DNA of 64,000 nt from Caballeronia glathei (GCF_000698595.1 NZ_JFHC01000028.1:33810-97809), one strand, 5' to 3'; shown: positions 8,508 to 17,361, numbered from the stretch's first letter. Made by a program: numbers and translations. Notes: generated by a model not told the origin, from the sequence alone.

Positions 8508-9248
8508 ATGAACACTTCCCTGATGGCTTCAGCTTCGTTCTCCCGCTTCGGGCGCTTCGGCCGCTCGCGCGGCCTGATCGCGGGCGTCCTCCTCGCGGCG
8601 TGCGCGCTCGCGCAACCCGCGCTCGCCGCGCCCGCCGACACGCTCATCAAGGCCGTCAAGTTCGACGACGACGCGGGCGTGAAGAAGCAGCTCGCGCAGG
8701 GCATGGACCCGAATCTCGTCGACAATACCGGCGCGCCGCTCATCGTCATCGCCGCGCGCGAGAAGTCGGACAAGGTCGGGCAGGTGCTCGCGGACAACCC
8801 GAAAACCGATCTCGAAAAGCTCGACGCCGCCGGTGAAAACGCGATGATGCTCGCCGCGCTCAACGGCGACGCCGCGTTCGTGAACCTGCTGATCGCGAAG
8901 GACGCCGAGGTGAACAAGAAAGGCTGGACGCCGCTGCACTACGCGGCGACCAATGGCCACGACGAAATCGTGAAGATCCTGCTCGACCATTCGGCCTATA
9001 TCGACGCCGGGTCGCCGAACGGCACGACGCCGCTCATGATGGCCGCGCGCGGCGGCCATCTGTCGACGGTGAAGCTGCTGCTCGATTCGGGCGCCGATTT
9101 GCGGGTGAAGAACCAGATCGGCATGACGGCCGTCGATTTCGCGAAGCGGTACAACGAGAAGGACGTCGCCGAAGGGCTGGCCGCCCGCCTGCAGTCGATG
9201 CAAGGCGGCGCGAGCGCCCCGCAAAGCGGTCCAAACGGTGCAAAATAG
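8508..9248 (+). CDS. exported ankyrin repeat protein
   Basis: A 246-residue protein with an N-terminal signal sequence (hydrophobic core LIAGVLLAACALAQPALA, cleavage after ALA near residue 36) followed by about five ankyrin repeats, clearest in GWTPLHYAATNGHDEIVKILL and GTTPLMMAARGGHLSTVKLLL. A start at 8484 would add eight residues ahead of a normal signal peptide; the ATG at 8508 is preferred. Ankyrin proteins in this position after tatD are common in Burkholderiaceae and are probably periplasmic. Partner unknown. Confidence 0.88.
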   Translation: MNTSLMASASFSRFGRFGRSRGLIAGVLLAACALAQPALAAPADTLIKAVKFDDDAGVKKQLAQGMDPNLVDNTGAPLIVIAAREKSDKVGQVLADNPKTDLEKLDAAGENAMMLAALNGDAAFVNLLIAKDAEVNKKGWTPLHYAATNGHDEIVKILLDHSAYIDAGSPNGTTPLMMAARGGHLSTVKLLLDSGADLRVKNQIGMTAVDFAKRYNEKDVAEGLAARLQSMQGGASAPQSGPNGAK

Positions 9249-9255
9249 CGCAGGC

Positions 9256-9276
9256 GCCGGGCGGGGCATGCCCGGC
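9256..9276 (+). terminator. stem-loop after the ankyrin gene
   Basis: GCCGGGC / GCCCGGC with a seven-base loop starts seven bases after the stop codon. No T-run follows, so it may be a weak terminator or an mRNA-stabilising hairpin. Confidence 0.45.
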
Positions 9277-9423
9277 AGCCGAACGACAAGGCGGGCGGAG
9301 ATCAGCAAACGGCGGTGCCCGGGGCGGGTGTCACGCCGGTTTCGCGTCGCTCGAAGCGGGCCGAAGGTCGTTGCCGGGAGGCAGTCACCCGCCCGCCGCC
9401 GCTCAACATAACAAAGGAACATC

Positions 9424-9780
9424 ATGCTGCGGGTTTTCGTCATGGCCAGTGTCCTCGCGGTGCCGGTTTCGGCCGCCGCGTTCACCGGCAACGATCTGAA
9501 CAAGCTCTGTACCAAGACCGATCCCGTATCGCGCAGCGCCTGCGCGGCGTATATCGAAGGCGCCGCGGACGGCATCTACAACACGATCGAGGCGATCGGC
9601 GGCACCTCCGGGCCGCAGGTCGGCCAGTATTTCTGCCTGCCCGCCGACGTGAAGCCGCAGGTGCTCACGGACGCCGTGCGCAGGTACATTGCGGACAATC
9701 CCGACAAGGCTGGCTACAACGCGACCACCATGGTGTCGCTCGGGCTCGGCAAGGCGTTTCCCTGCAAGGCCGGGAGCTGA
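9424..9780 (+). CDS. Rap1a/Tai family (type VI immunity-like) exported protein
   Basis: A 118-residue protein with a signal peptide (residues 1-18) and the Rap1a/Tai fold signature: G(N)DLxxLC near residue 24, C(A)AYIEGAADG near 40, and a FCLP ... CKAG cysteine pair near 72 and 115. The family includes immunity proteins against type VI amidase effectors (Tae) but also many orphan periplasmic proteins. No effector gene is adjacent here, so an immunity role is not shown. A Shine-Dalgarno AAAGGA lies just before the ATG. Confidence 0.8.
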   Translation: MLRVFVMASVLAVPVSAAAFTGNDLNKLCTKTDPVSRSACAAYIEGAADGIYNTIEAIGGTSGPQVGQYFCLPADVKPQVLTDAVRRYIADNPDKAGYNATTMVSLGLGKAFPCKAGS

Positions 9781-9968
9781 GGCCGGCGGGGCCGCGGCCC
9801 CGTGGCCGCTGTCCCGTCACCCGCCACCGGTTGGCCGGCCCGCCTGACCGGCCATCCCGCTGACTTCGGCCTGCCGCCGCGCGGCGTGCGGCTCGCTCGC
9901 CGCGCACATGGCTGTCGCGCTTCGATCGTCGTATCCACCTTTCCAACGAGGCTGATTCCACGACGCTC

Positions 9969-11240
9969 ATGATCTCCTTCGACGAATTCCTTCGCATCGC
10001 CGAAGCGCCGCTGCATACCTGGCCGGGCGCGCTCGGCGTCGCGGCGCTCGGCGTGGCCTTCGCCCTCGGCGCGCACCGCGTGGGCGCGCGCATTCTCGTG
10101 CGTGTCGCGCGCCCGTATCCGCTGATGAGCGTCGTGCTGCGCTATATCAACAAGCCCGCGCTCGTCCTGCTCGTCATCCTCGCGATCGGGTTCGTGCTGT
10201 TCGAGGCGCCCGACACGCTGCCGTTCGCCGCGGTGCTGCGCGACGTGGCGACCGTCGCGCTGATCGGCGCGCTCACGTTTCTCGCGGTGCGCTCGGTGGG
10301 CGCGGTCTGCGAGGCGATCGTGCAGTCCCATCCGCTCGACACCGAGAACAACCTCCACGCGCGCCGCATCCACACGCAGGCGCGCGTGCTGGCGCGCTCG
10401 GTGATGGTGGTGATCGTGATCATCGGCTTCGGCGGCGCGCTGATGACATTCCCGAGCGTGCGGCAGATCGGCGCGAGCCTGCTCGCGTCGGCGGGCGTGG
10501 CGGGGCTCGTCGCCGGTATCGCGGCGCGGCCGGTGCTCGGCAACCTGATCGCAGGCCTTCAGATCGCGCTTTCGCAGCCGATCCGCCTCGACGACGTCGT
10601 CGTCATTCAGGGCGAGTGGGGGCGGATCGAGGAGATCACCGGCACGTATGTGTCGATCCGCATCTGGGACCAGCGGCGCCTGATCGTGCCGCTGCAATGG
10701 TTCATCGAGAATCCGTTCACGAACTGGACGCGCAACAGCTCGCAAATCATCGGAACGGTGTTCTTCTACGTCGATTACCGGATGCCGCTCGCGCCGCTGC
10801 GCGAGGAATTGCAGCGTATCCTCGAACACGCGCCGGAATGGGACGGCCGCGTGCAGGTGCTCCAGGTCACCGACGCCACCGAGCGCTCGATGCAGTTGCG
10901 CGTGCTCGTCAGCTCCTTCGATTCCGGGCTGAACTGGGACCTGCGCTGCCGCGTGCGCGAGGGCCTGCTGAACTTCGCGCAGGCGACCTATCCGCACTAC
11001 CTGCCGCGCACGCGCGCGGATCTGTCGACGGAAAAGGAACACGTCGATTTTGCGCCGCCGCTCGATCGCACGGGGGCGCCGCGTGGCGCCTCGCCGGTCC
11101 CGCCGGCGCATGTGTCGAGCACAGCGAACACGCCCGCCGACCCGGTCGCGAGCCGGGGAGAGCGCTCGGGCCCCGAGCCCGGCGCGCATACGGTCGCATC
11201 GACAGCGCCGAGCGCGCCGACCGCGCCGCAGGAGCGCTGA
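9969..11240 (+). CDS. small-conductance mechanosensitive channel (MscS family)
   Basis: A 423-residue membrane protein. Four membrane segments occupy roughly residues 15-190; the pore-lining TM3 glycine/alanine run is LASAGVAGLVAGIAARPVLGN, followed by the beta domain with IRLDDVVVIQGEWGRIEEI and the C-terminal alpha/beta domain. The last ~75 residues (after residue 350) form a low-complexity Pro/Ala/Ser tail rich in charge, outside the conserved fold. It acts as a tension-gated valve during hypo-osmotic shock. It precedes the trehalose synthase gene, so the neighbourhood has an osmotic-stress flavour. Confidence 0.92.
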   Translation: MISFDEFLRIAEAPLHTWPGALGVAALGVAFALGAHRVGARILVRVARPYPLMSVVLRYINKPALVLLVILAIGFVLFEAPDTLPFAAVLRDVATVALIGALTFLAVRSVGAVCEAIVQSHPLDTENNLHARRIHTQARVLARSVMVVIVIIGFGGALMTFPSVRQIGASLLASAGVAGLVAGIAARPVLGNLIAGLQIALSQPIRLDDVVVIQGEWGRIEEITGTYVSIRIWDQRRLIVPLQWFIENPFTNWTRNSSQIIGTVFFYVDYRMPLAPLREELQRILEHAPEWDGRVQVLQVTDATERSMQLRVLVSSFDSGLNWDLRCRVREGLLNFAQATYPHYLPRTRADLSTEKEHVDFAPPLDRTGAPRGASPVPPAHVSSTANTPADPVASRGERSGPEPGAHTVASTAPSAPTAPQER

Positions 11241-11249
11241 GCCTCGCGC

Positions 11250-11360
11250 GCCGGGGCCCGCGAACAGCGCGGAAAAAGCGCGCGGCAAAGCGCCGGAAAA
11301 CCAGCGCGGCAGAGCGCCAAAAAACGAGCCCGGGAAAGCGCCGGAAACCCGGCGGCTTAT
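11250..11360. repeat. degenerate GCGCxxAAAxC repeats upstream of otsA
   Basis: Seven or so imperfect copies of a motif of the form AAAGCGCCGGAAA / AAAGCGCGCGG follow one another between the channel gene and otsA (for example at 11276, 11288, 11310, 11336). The unit length drifts around 12-24 bases, so this is a decayed simple repeat in the otsA leader, perhaps affecting transcription. Confidence 0.5.
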
Positions 11361-11448
11361 TCCTAGTCGAAAAAATTCATGCGGTGTCTCGAAATGCCGC
11401 CACGCCCGCTGTCTTTCGCGGGCTCACGATCAAAGCGAGGGAACGTTC

Positions 11449-12834
11449 ATGAGTCGCCTGGTTGTCGTATCCAATCGAGTCGCCACGCCCACCGAAACTC
11501 GGGGTTCGGCCGGCGGGCTTGCTGTCGGCGTGTTCGGCGCGCTGAAGGACAGCGGCGGCGTCTGGTTCGGCTGGAGCGGCGACGTGGTGAGCGAGAGCGC
11601 CGCGAACCAGGGGCCGGCGCTCGTCGAGGAGGGCGCCGTGACCTTCGCGACCGTCGGCCTGCCGAAGAAGGACTACGACCAGTACTACCGCGGCTTTTCG
11701 AACGCGACGCTGTGGCCGGTCTTCCACTATCGCAACGATCTCGCCGCCTACGACCGCGACGAATACGCGGGCTACCGGCGCGTGAATTCGTGGCTCGCGC
11801 ACAAACTGATCAAGCTGCTCCAGCCCGACGACATCATCTGGGTTCACGACTATCACCTGATTCCGTTCGGCGAAGCGCTGCGCGCGGAAGGTGTGACGAA
11901 TCGCATGGGATTTTTCCTGCACATTCCGTTTCCGTCGCCGCAGATCCTGCTCAACATCCCGCCGCACGCGGAACTCGTGAAGTCGCTGTGCTGCTACGAC
12001 GTGGTCGGGTTCCAGACCGAAGGCGACCAGATCGCGTTTCACGACTACATCGTGCGTCACGCAAACGGCACGGCGACGCCCGACGGCCACGTCGAGGCGT
12101 TCGGGCGCAAGCTCAAGACGGGCGTGTACCGGATCGGCGTCTTTCCCGACGAGATCGCCGAGCAGGCAAGGCGCGGCGAAGCGCGCCAGGACGTGATGGA
12201 CCTGAAGCAGAGCCTCGAGGGCCGCAAGCTCATCATGAGCGTGGACCGGCTCGACTATTCGAAGGGGCTCGTCGAGCGCTTTCGCGCGTTCGAGCATTTC
12301 CTCGAGAAATCGCCGGAATGGCGCGGCAATGTCACGCTCGTGCAGATCGCGCCGCCCACGCGCTCCGATGTCGAGACCTACCAGCAGATTCGCCAGAACC
12401 TCGAATACGAGGCGGGACGCATCAACGGGCGCTATTCGGGCCTCGACTACACGCCGATCCGCTATCTGAACCAGCGCTACGACCGCTGGAAGCTGATGTC
12501 GCTCTTTCGCGAGTCGCAGATCGGGCTCGTCACGCCGTTGCGCGACGGCATGAACCTCGTCGCGAAGGAATACATTGCCGCGCAGAATCCGGACGATCCG
12601 GGCGTGCTCGTGCTGTCGCAGTTCGCGGGCGCGGCGGGCGAAATGACGGGCGCGCTGATGGTGAATCCGCACGATATCGTCGGCATGAGCGAGGCGCTCG
12701 GGCGGGCGCTGTCGATGCCGCTCGCCGAGCGGCAGGCGCGCTATGAAACCAGCATGACCGCGCTGCGCAAGAACGACCTGGGTGTCTGGCGGGACACGTT
12801 CCTCGCCGCTTTGCGCGGCGAGACCGCCAAATGA
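11449..12834 (+). CDS. otsA: alpha,alpha-trehalose-phosphate synthase (UDP-forming)
   Basis: A 461-residue GT20 enzyme that joins UDP-glucose and glucose-6-phosphate to trehalose-6-phosphate. Diagnostic blocks are present: SNRVATP at the N-terminus, the glycine loop GGLAVGV, WVHDYHLIPFG near residue 128, RLDYSKGLVERF near 265, and LRDGMNLVAKEY near 362. The long upstream open frame is not used: the ATG at 11449 has GAGGGAACG in front and gives the conserved MSRLVVVSNR start. No otsB phosphatase lies next to it, so that step must be encoded elsewhere. Usual role: osmoprotection. Confidence 0.95.
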   Translation: MSRLVVVSNRVATPTETRGSAGGLAVGVFGALKDSGGVWFGWSGDVVSESAANQGPALVEEGAVTFATVGLPKKDYDQYYRGFSNATLWPVFHYRNDLAAYDRDEYAGYRRVNSWLAHKLIKLLQPDDIIWVHDYHLIPFGEALRAEGVTNRMGFFLHIPFPSPQILLNIPPHAELVKSLCCYDVVGFQTEGDQIAFHDYIVRHANGTATPDGHVEAFGRKLKTGVYRIGVFPDEIAEQARRGEARQDVMDLKQSLEGRKLIMSVDRLDYSKGLVERFRAFEHFLEKSPEWRGNVTLVQIAPPTRSDVETYQQIRQNLEYEAGRINGRYSGLDYTPIRYLNQRYDRWKLMSLFRESQIGLVTPLRDGMNLVAKEYIAAQNPDDPGVLVLSQFAGAAGEMTGALMVNPHDIVGMSEALGRALSMPLAERQARYETSMTALRKNDLGVWRDTFLAALRGETAK

Positions 12835-13108
12835 GACACACGCGAAAGACACACGCGCCAAAAATCGCCGAGTGTTTCCCGAATGTAACAGCGGGATGGA
12901 AATGAAAGAATTGCCGTCGCTGGCCGCCGCTGCCTCGATAATGGTCCTGCGCACGAAGTAGCCGGTGGCGTCGCACAGCCGGGGCTTGCCCTAGGGCAAA
13001 CCTCGTTGTGGGGCGATCCGCCGGGCTGTCATACTCGTGCGCCCGGCGGCGGCCTGATGCACCGCGCGCATCCGCCGCCGCCAGAAAGATCACGAGGAGA
13101 CGCGAACG

Positions 13109-14176
13109 ATGAGAATTGCCCAGATTGCCCCCCTGACCGAGTCCGTGCCGCCGAAGCTTTACGGCGGGACCGAGCGCGTCGTGTCGTACATCACCGAGGC
13201 GCTCGTCGAACTGGGCCACGAAGTGACGCTCTTCGCCACGGGCGATTCGCAGACGAAGGCGACGCTGGAGGCTGTCTGGCCGCGCGCATTGAGGCTCGAC
13301 CCCGCGATCCGCGACCGCATCGCGCCCCACATGCTGCTGATGGAAATGGTCCGCCGCCGCGCCGACGAGTTCGACGTGCTCCATTTCCACATGGACTATT
13401 ACTCGTTTTCGCTCTTCAAGCGTCAGGACACGCCGTTCGTGACGACGCTGCACGGCCGCCTCGATCTGCCCGAGCAGCAGCCGGTCTTCGATACGTTCAA
13501 CACGGCGCCGGTCATCTCGATTTCGGATTCGCAGCGCCATCCGCTGCCGCAGGCGAAATGGCTCACGACCGTCTATCACGGCCTGCCGGAGCAGCTTTAC
13601 GTGCCGCAGGCGGTCGAGCCGAAGTACCTCGCGTTCCTTGGGCGCATCTCGCCGGAAAAGCGCGTCGATACCGCGATCCGCATCGCCGGGCGCTGCGGCC
13701 TGCCGATCAAGATCGCCGCGAAGGTCGACTCCGCCGACCACGAGTACTTCGAGCGCGAAATCGCACCGCTGCTGGAATTGCCGTACGTGGAATTCATCGG
13801 CGAGATCAGCGACGACCAGAAGGCCGAATTCCTCTCGGGCGCGCATGCGCTGCTCTTTCCGATCGACTGGCCGGAGCCGTTCGGCCTCGTCATGATCGAG
13901 GCAATGGCGTGCGGGACGCCGGTGATCGCGTTCAACCGCGGCGCGGTGCCGGAAGTGCTGGACGAAGGCGTGTCGGGGTTCATCGTCGAGGATGAGATCG
14001 GTGCGGTCGCGGCGGTGAACCGCCTGCATACGCTCTCGCGCGATCGCGTGCGCAAGCGCTTCGAGGAACGCTTCACGTCGCACCGGATGGCGCAGCAATA
14101 CGTCGACGCCTACCAGGCCGTGGTGCGCGCGCAGAAGCGGGCGCGCTTCAAGGTGATCGACCGCACCGCGACCTGA
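13109..14176 (+). CDS. glycosyltransferase family 4 protein
   Basis: A 355-residue GT-B retaining glycosyltransferase. The N-terminal MRIAQIAPL..VPPKLYGGTERVVSYI contains the glycine-rich acceptor loop; the C-terminal half holds FLGRISPEKRVDTAIRIA (sugar-nucleotide side) and the EPFGLVMIEAMACGTPVI stretch with the E-x7-E catalytic pair. A good AGGAGA Shine-Dalgarno precedes the start. It follows otsA by 270 bp on the same strand, which hints at a glycoside or trehalose-related role, but donor and acceptor are not known. Confidence 0.9.
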   Translation: MRIAQIAPLTESVPPKLYGGTERVVSYITEALVELGHEVTLFATGDSQTKATLEAVWPRALRLDPAIRDRIAPHMLLMEMVRRRADEFDVLHFHMDYYSFSLFKRQDTPFVTTLHGRLDLPEQQPVFDTFNTAPVISISDSQRHPLPQAKWLTTVYHGLPEQLYVPQAVEPKYLAFLGRISPEKRVDTAIRIAGRCGLPIKIAAKVDSADHEYFEREIAPLLELPYVEFIGEISDDQKAEFLSGAHALLFPIDWPEPFGLVMIEAMACGTPVIAFNRGAVPEVLDEGVSGFIVEDEIGAVAAVNRLHTLSRDRVRKRFEERFTSHRMAQQYVDAYQAVVRAQKRARFKVIDRTAT

Positions 14177-14223
14177 GCGGCCAGCGCGTCGAGCCGTCGA
14201 AGAAAAGCAGGACCGGAAGTCAA

Positions 14224-14267
14224 AACCGCCGCGCAGTACGACCCGAAGGTCGTATTGCGCGGCGGTT
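14224..14267. terminator. bidirectional terminator between convergent genes
   Basis: A 20-bp stem (one G-T wobble) with the tetraloop CGAA, arms starting AACCGCCGCGCA and ending TGCGCGGCGGTT. On the minus strand it is followed by TTTTG, on the plus strand by TCG. It lies between the glycosyltransferase (+) and the SYLF lipoprotein (-) and suits both. Confidence 0.75.
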
Positions 14268-14301
14268 CGTCGTTGAGGCGTCGCGGATCTGACTCGGGCG
14301 C

Positions 14302-14895
14302 TCAGAGCTTGAGCTTCGACACCTTCGTGCCTGCCAGCGACACATCCGCCATCAGGCCCGCGTTCGTGAGGATGAACACTTCGACCGGTGCGGTGGCCGT
14401 GGTCGTGTCGACCGCGCCGTTCGCGCCCATCTTGACGAGCGCCACCGACGCATCCGCGCCGACCGACCAGCCGTCCGAGTTGCGGAATTTGTCGAGCGCA
14501 TCCTGCGTCATGAACAGGAAGATGATCGACTTCGACTGCGCGCCCGCCTGCAGGCCGATCGAGCCGGACGTCGTGCTGTAGTAGCCGACCGTGCCGCCGC
14601 CGACGCGCAGCGACCCCTTGCCGTACTGGGCGCCGACGACGAAACCCGCCTGGATCACCGACGGGAAGCACAGCACGCCGCGCGACTTCGCGACGAGTTC
14701 GCGCGAGCCGCGAACGGTGGCGTACAGGCGCTGCATGGTTGCGTCGACATCCGCGTCGATGGAAATGCGTTCGTCGGCATTGCCTGCGGTTTTCTGGTCA
14801 CCTTTGTTCGACGTAGTCGTACAACCGGCAAGCGCGAGGCCTCCCAGTGCCAGCGCGGCCGTCGACTTGAGCATGAAGTTTCGTCTTTGCATCAT
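14302..14895 (-). CDS. lipid-binding SYLF domain (Ysc84-like) lipoprotein
   Basis: A 197-residue exported protein. The signal peptide ends in a lipobox (LAGC, Cys25), so the mature protein is a lipoprotein. The SYLF/Ysc84 domain follows: RGVLCFPSVIQAGFVVGAQYG, then FMTQDALDKFRNSDGW and TNAGLMADVSLAGTKVSK. In eukaryotes the domain binds phosphoinositides; bacterial roles are open. Two start codons are adjacent (ATGATG); the second has better spacing from GGAG. A paralogue with the same block order lies at the right end of the window on the minus strand. Confidence 0.88.
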   Translation of the reverse strand: MMQRRNFMLKSTAALALGGLALAGCTTTSNKGDQKTAGNADERISIDADVDATMQRLYATVRGSRELVAKSRGVLCFPSVIQAGFVVGAQYGKGSLRVGGGTVGYYSTTSGSIGLQAGAQSKSIIFLFMTQDALDKFRNSDGWSVGADASVALVKMGANGAVDTTTATAPVEVFILTNAGLMADVSLAGTKVSKLKL

Positions 14896-15308
14896 TTTTC
14901 TCCATCGTGGACTTGGGAAACCCCATAGAGCGGGAGGGTGCGGCATCACACAAGTTATATCACAGCGACTGCGAAAAGACGGTCCGCGCGAATCGCGCAA
15001 GGCCTTGTCCCGCTTGGCTTCGTTGGCACCTTTACAAAGCCTTGCGGTAATTTTGACTTTCCAGCTTACTCCGTTTCACAGTGCTTTTCAGGCCTGAGAT
15101 GGCTGGCGCGGACGATTTTTGTCCGCGACAAACGGTCCCGACAAACCGTCCCGTTTCGACCCGGCGCGCGCCGCCGCCACGCGTGACCGGTCGAAATTAC
15201 CTGAGCGATTCGTATGATCAGCCGCTGCGGTCCGCGGCAAAATCTGCATGAGTGTTGCGCGCGCGCTGCAATGCTGCGGAAGCAACGACCGTACCCAGGC
15301 GGGCGCGA
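14896..15308. other. 413-bp region without a gene
   Basis: No convincing coding sequence on either strand. The part next to the SYLF start (about 14930-14970) is locally AT-rich (AAGTTATATCACAG) and probably contains the SYLF promoter on the minus strand, but no clear -35/-10 pair could be assigned. Confidence 0.5.
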
Positions 15309-15761
15309 TCACGGCTGAGGCGTCGTTTTGACCTCGGGGCGGCTCGGCCGGCGCAGTGCGCGCCGGATTGCGCCGATCAATACGCCGAGACCGAAGAGAA
15401 ATGCCGCGGGCACAACCCAGTAGCCGACGAACGCGTGCCAGAGATAGCTCGCGAGCGTGCTGCGGCGATGCGCGTATTCGTCGAGGGCTTCCTGATGCTT
15501 GGCGGCGTTGGCCGCGAGGACGTCGGCGGGACAGCCCGCCGCGCGTGCCTCGTCAGGCGCGCCGTGACAGCGGGCAGGCGCGCCGAGGGCGCGCTGCGCG
15601 TCGGTGAACTGCCACGTGGCGAGTGCGCGTTCGAGATCGACCCTGTTGTAGGCCATCTCCTCGCGAATCTCGCCGACAGCGACGATCATCACGGGCACGG
15701 CCCAGAAGACGATGACCATCAGCCACCGCCTGAACCAGCGGTTCTTGTGTTTCCATGCCAT
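15309..15761 (-). CDS. small two-helix membrane protein of unknown function
   Basis: A 150-residue protein that starts at MAWKHK, where GGAGG lies six bases upstream; the longer frame upstream has no ribosome site. Hydrophobic segments cover about residues 12-32 (WLMVIVFWAVPVMIVAVGEI) and 108-132 (YWVVPAAFLFGLGVLIGAI), flanking a soluble helical loop with two cysteines (C..C near 65 and 79). The C-terminus is basic. Not assigned to a known family from sequence; probably inner membrane with the loop in the periplasm. Confidence 0.75.
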   Translation of the reverse strand: MAWKHKNRWFRRWLMVIVFWAVPVMIVAVGEIREEMAYNRVDLERALATWQFTDAQRALGAPARCHGAPDEARAAGCPADVLAANAAKHQEALDEYAHRRSTLASYLWHAFVGYWVVPAAFLFGLGVLIGAIRRALRRPSRPEVKTTPQP

Positions 15762-15992
15762 CCATTGCCTCCGTCGATGCAATGCTGCAAGCCGGCAAAG
15801 CGCTGGCGGCCGATGGCGTAATTCTTGTATGGGGATGGGCCGCCTTTCGCGCCATCTTAGAGAAAAAAGCGCGCGGCGCGTATCACCAGTGTAGGTGCAG
15901 TGCAATAAGACGAAAGGGAAAAGGCGCGCCGCGTGTGCGCGGACAGACGCGGCCAGGCCCCGGGCGGGCCCGGCGGACGGGCTCGATCAACC

Positions 15993-16403
15993 CTACTTGC
16001 TGAGGCAGTCCTTCATGAATGCCTTGCGCTCGTCGCCTGTCTTGCCGGTTGCCTGCTTGTTGCAGGCGGTCATCTTCTCCTGCTGGGTCATCGGCGCGGA
16101 TGCCGCAACCGGCGCCGACGCGAGGCAGTCCTTCATGAACGCCTTGCGTTCATCGCCTTTCTTGCCGGTCGCCTGCTTGTTGCAGGCGGTCATCTTCTCC
16201 TGCTGGGTCATCGGCGCGGATGCCGCGACCGGCGCCGACGCGAGGCAGTCCTTCATGAACGCCTTGCGTTCGTCGCCTTTCTTGTCGCCGGCCTGCTTGT
16301 TGCACTCGGTCATCTTCGATTGCTGACTATTCGCAGCGAATACCGGCGGTGTGCCCAGTGCGAATCCCAGTGCGACGATGACGGCGGTTGATCGGATGTT
16401 CAT
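15993..16403 (-). CDS. PsiF repeat protein with three tandem repeats
   Basis: A 136-residue exported protein with a signal peptide (residues 1-23, cleavage after VFA) and three PsiF-type repeats of 40 residues, each of the form (K/E)MT.CNKQA..KKGDERKAFMKDCL. E. coli PsiF, induced by phosphate starvation, carries two. Each repeat holds a conserved C-N ... D-C cysteine pair that probably forms a disulfide in the periplasm. The copies are nearly identical at the DNA level with a 120-bp period, so they arose by recent duplication. The start at MNIRST was chosen because the signal peptide begins there and GGGAGCG precedes it. Confidence 0.88.
   Translation of the reverse strand: MNIRSTAVIVALGFALGTPPVFAANSQQSKMTECNKQAGDKKGDERKAFMKDCLASAPVAASAPMTQQEKMTACNKQATGKKGDERKAFMKDCLASAPVAASAPMTQQEKMTACNKQATGKTGDERKAFMKDCLSK
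16006..16330. repeat. 120-bp tandem repeat encoding PsiF units
   Basis: Bases 16021-16140 and 16141-16260 are almost identical and a third, more diverged copy follows to about 16330. The period is exactly 120 bp (40 codons), keeping the frame of the PsiF gene, so copy number could vary by slippage or recombination without disrupting it. Confidence 0.9.
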
Positions 16404-16871
16404 GTGACGCTCCCTTGAAGTTGAAATGGCGGTTCTTATCGGATCGGCGAGGAACATCGAAACACCTGGCGCTTGAGCCGGGGCGTTTGCCAGCGCATTA
16501 TGGCAAACCGTATTCCGGCTTTGTGCGGGGTAAGGGGAAATCGGGACGGCTCGATTTCGAGCCGGTCGGGCGATCGGCCGGGGTGCTTTTCCGGGCGTGT
16601 GTAAGCTTGCGGCGTCGGGGCTCGGCGATCCGGGCGCATCCTGCTTACGATCGCGCGCGCCGGGAATGGGGCTTGCACCCGACGATCGCGCCACGCCGCT
16701 TCACGTGGCGCCACGCACGGCACGTTGTTTGCCGGCAACAGCCGTCGCGCCTGCGAGGGACCGGCAGCAAGGCTTGCCGCCCGGCCCGCTTCTGGACGCA
16801 GCGCTCTTCGCATCGCGTTGCGAGGTTTGAAAAGTTTTGAAGAGGTTTGAACCCGACCGAAGGAGTCGCTC
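16404..16871. other. 468-bp divergent intergenic region
   Basis: Separates the PsiF gene (-) from the small conserved gene (+). It contains the inverted repeat at 16485-16508; no further coding sequence is supported. Promoters for both neighbours must lie here. Confidence 0.5.
16485..16508. promoter_or_regulatory. perfect inverted repeat upstream of the PsiF gene (candidate operator)
   Basis: GTTTGCCA and TGGCAAAC are separated by eight bases, about 80 bp upstream of the PsiF start on the minus strand. Half-site centres lie about one and a half helical turns apart. The cognate regulator is unknown. Confidence 0.45.
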
Positions 16872-17153
16872 ATGTCCACGCCGCTGTCCGATCACTACAA
16901 GGGTTTCGAGATCAAGGTCCAGGCATTGCGGCGCGCCAGGGAGCGCGACGACCCGGAAGGCGGTCCGCGCCATTTCGACATCGTCGTCACGATTTCGCGC
17001 AGCGCGAGCGGGGAGAGCGGAAAAACGGAGATGTTCGGCGTGCCGGATCAGGAACCGTTCGAAAGCCCGATCGATGCCACCCGCGCGGGCATCGACTACG
17101 CGCGCCAGATAATCGACAAGCAGGTCGAAGGGCAATCGGTGGAGGATCTGTAG
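16872..17153 (+). CDS. small conserved protein of a Y-K-x-F family
   Basis: A 93-residue soluble protein starting MSTPLSDHYKGFEIKVQ, with AAGGAG eight bases before the ATG. The pattern is Y-K-x-F at the N-terminus, a central ISR, and a C-terminal helix A(T)RAGIDYARQIIDKQ. A 96-residue protein near 56.8 kb shows the same layout (Y-K-D-F, ISR, ..GYSAAQRIIDG), so the two are paralogues of a Burkholderia-restricted family. No signal peptide, no function known. Confidence 0.75.
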   Translation: MSTPLSDHYKGFEIKVQALRRARERDDPEGGPRHFDIVVTISRSASGESGKTEMFGVPDQEPFESPIDATRAGIDYARQIIDKQVEGQSVEDL

Positions 17154-17361
17154 CGGCCCGATCCGCGCGATAAACGCCCGCGCGCCTTGATTTCAAAGAC
17201 TTCCGATAACGCGGCAGCGCGCGGGCGGCTGGCCGCTTTCGCCTGTATTGCGCTGTTTTTTGGCTATTGGCGCGCGCCGATTCGCGTGATCCGCAAAATG
17301 CTCCGCGCGGTTATCCCGCGTTTTCGCGCCGATTTTCACGCGCTTCTTCCTTCATACCCGA
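17154..17361. other. upstream part of the 432-bp region before the ribose operon
   Basis: No supported gene. A short open frame at 17187-17441 crosses the promoter described next and has no coding features. The sequence is rich in GCGCG runs. Confidence 0.5.
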
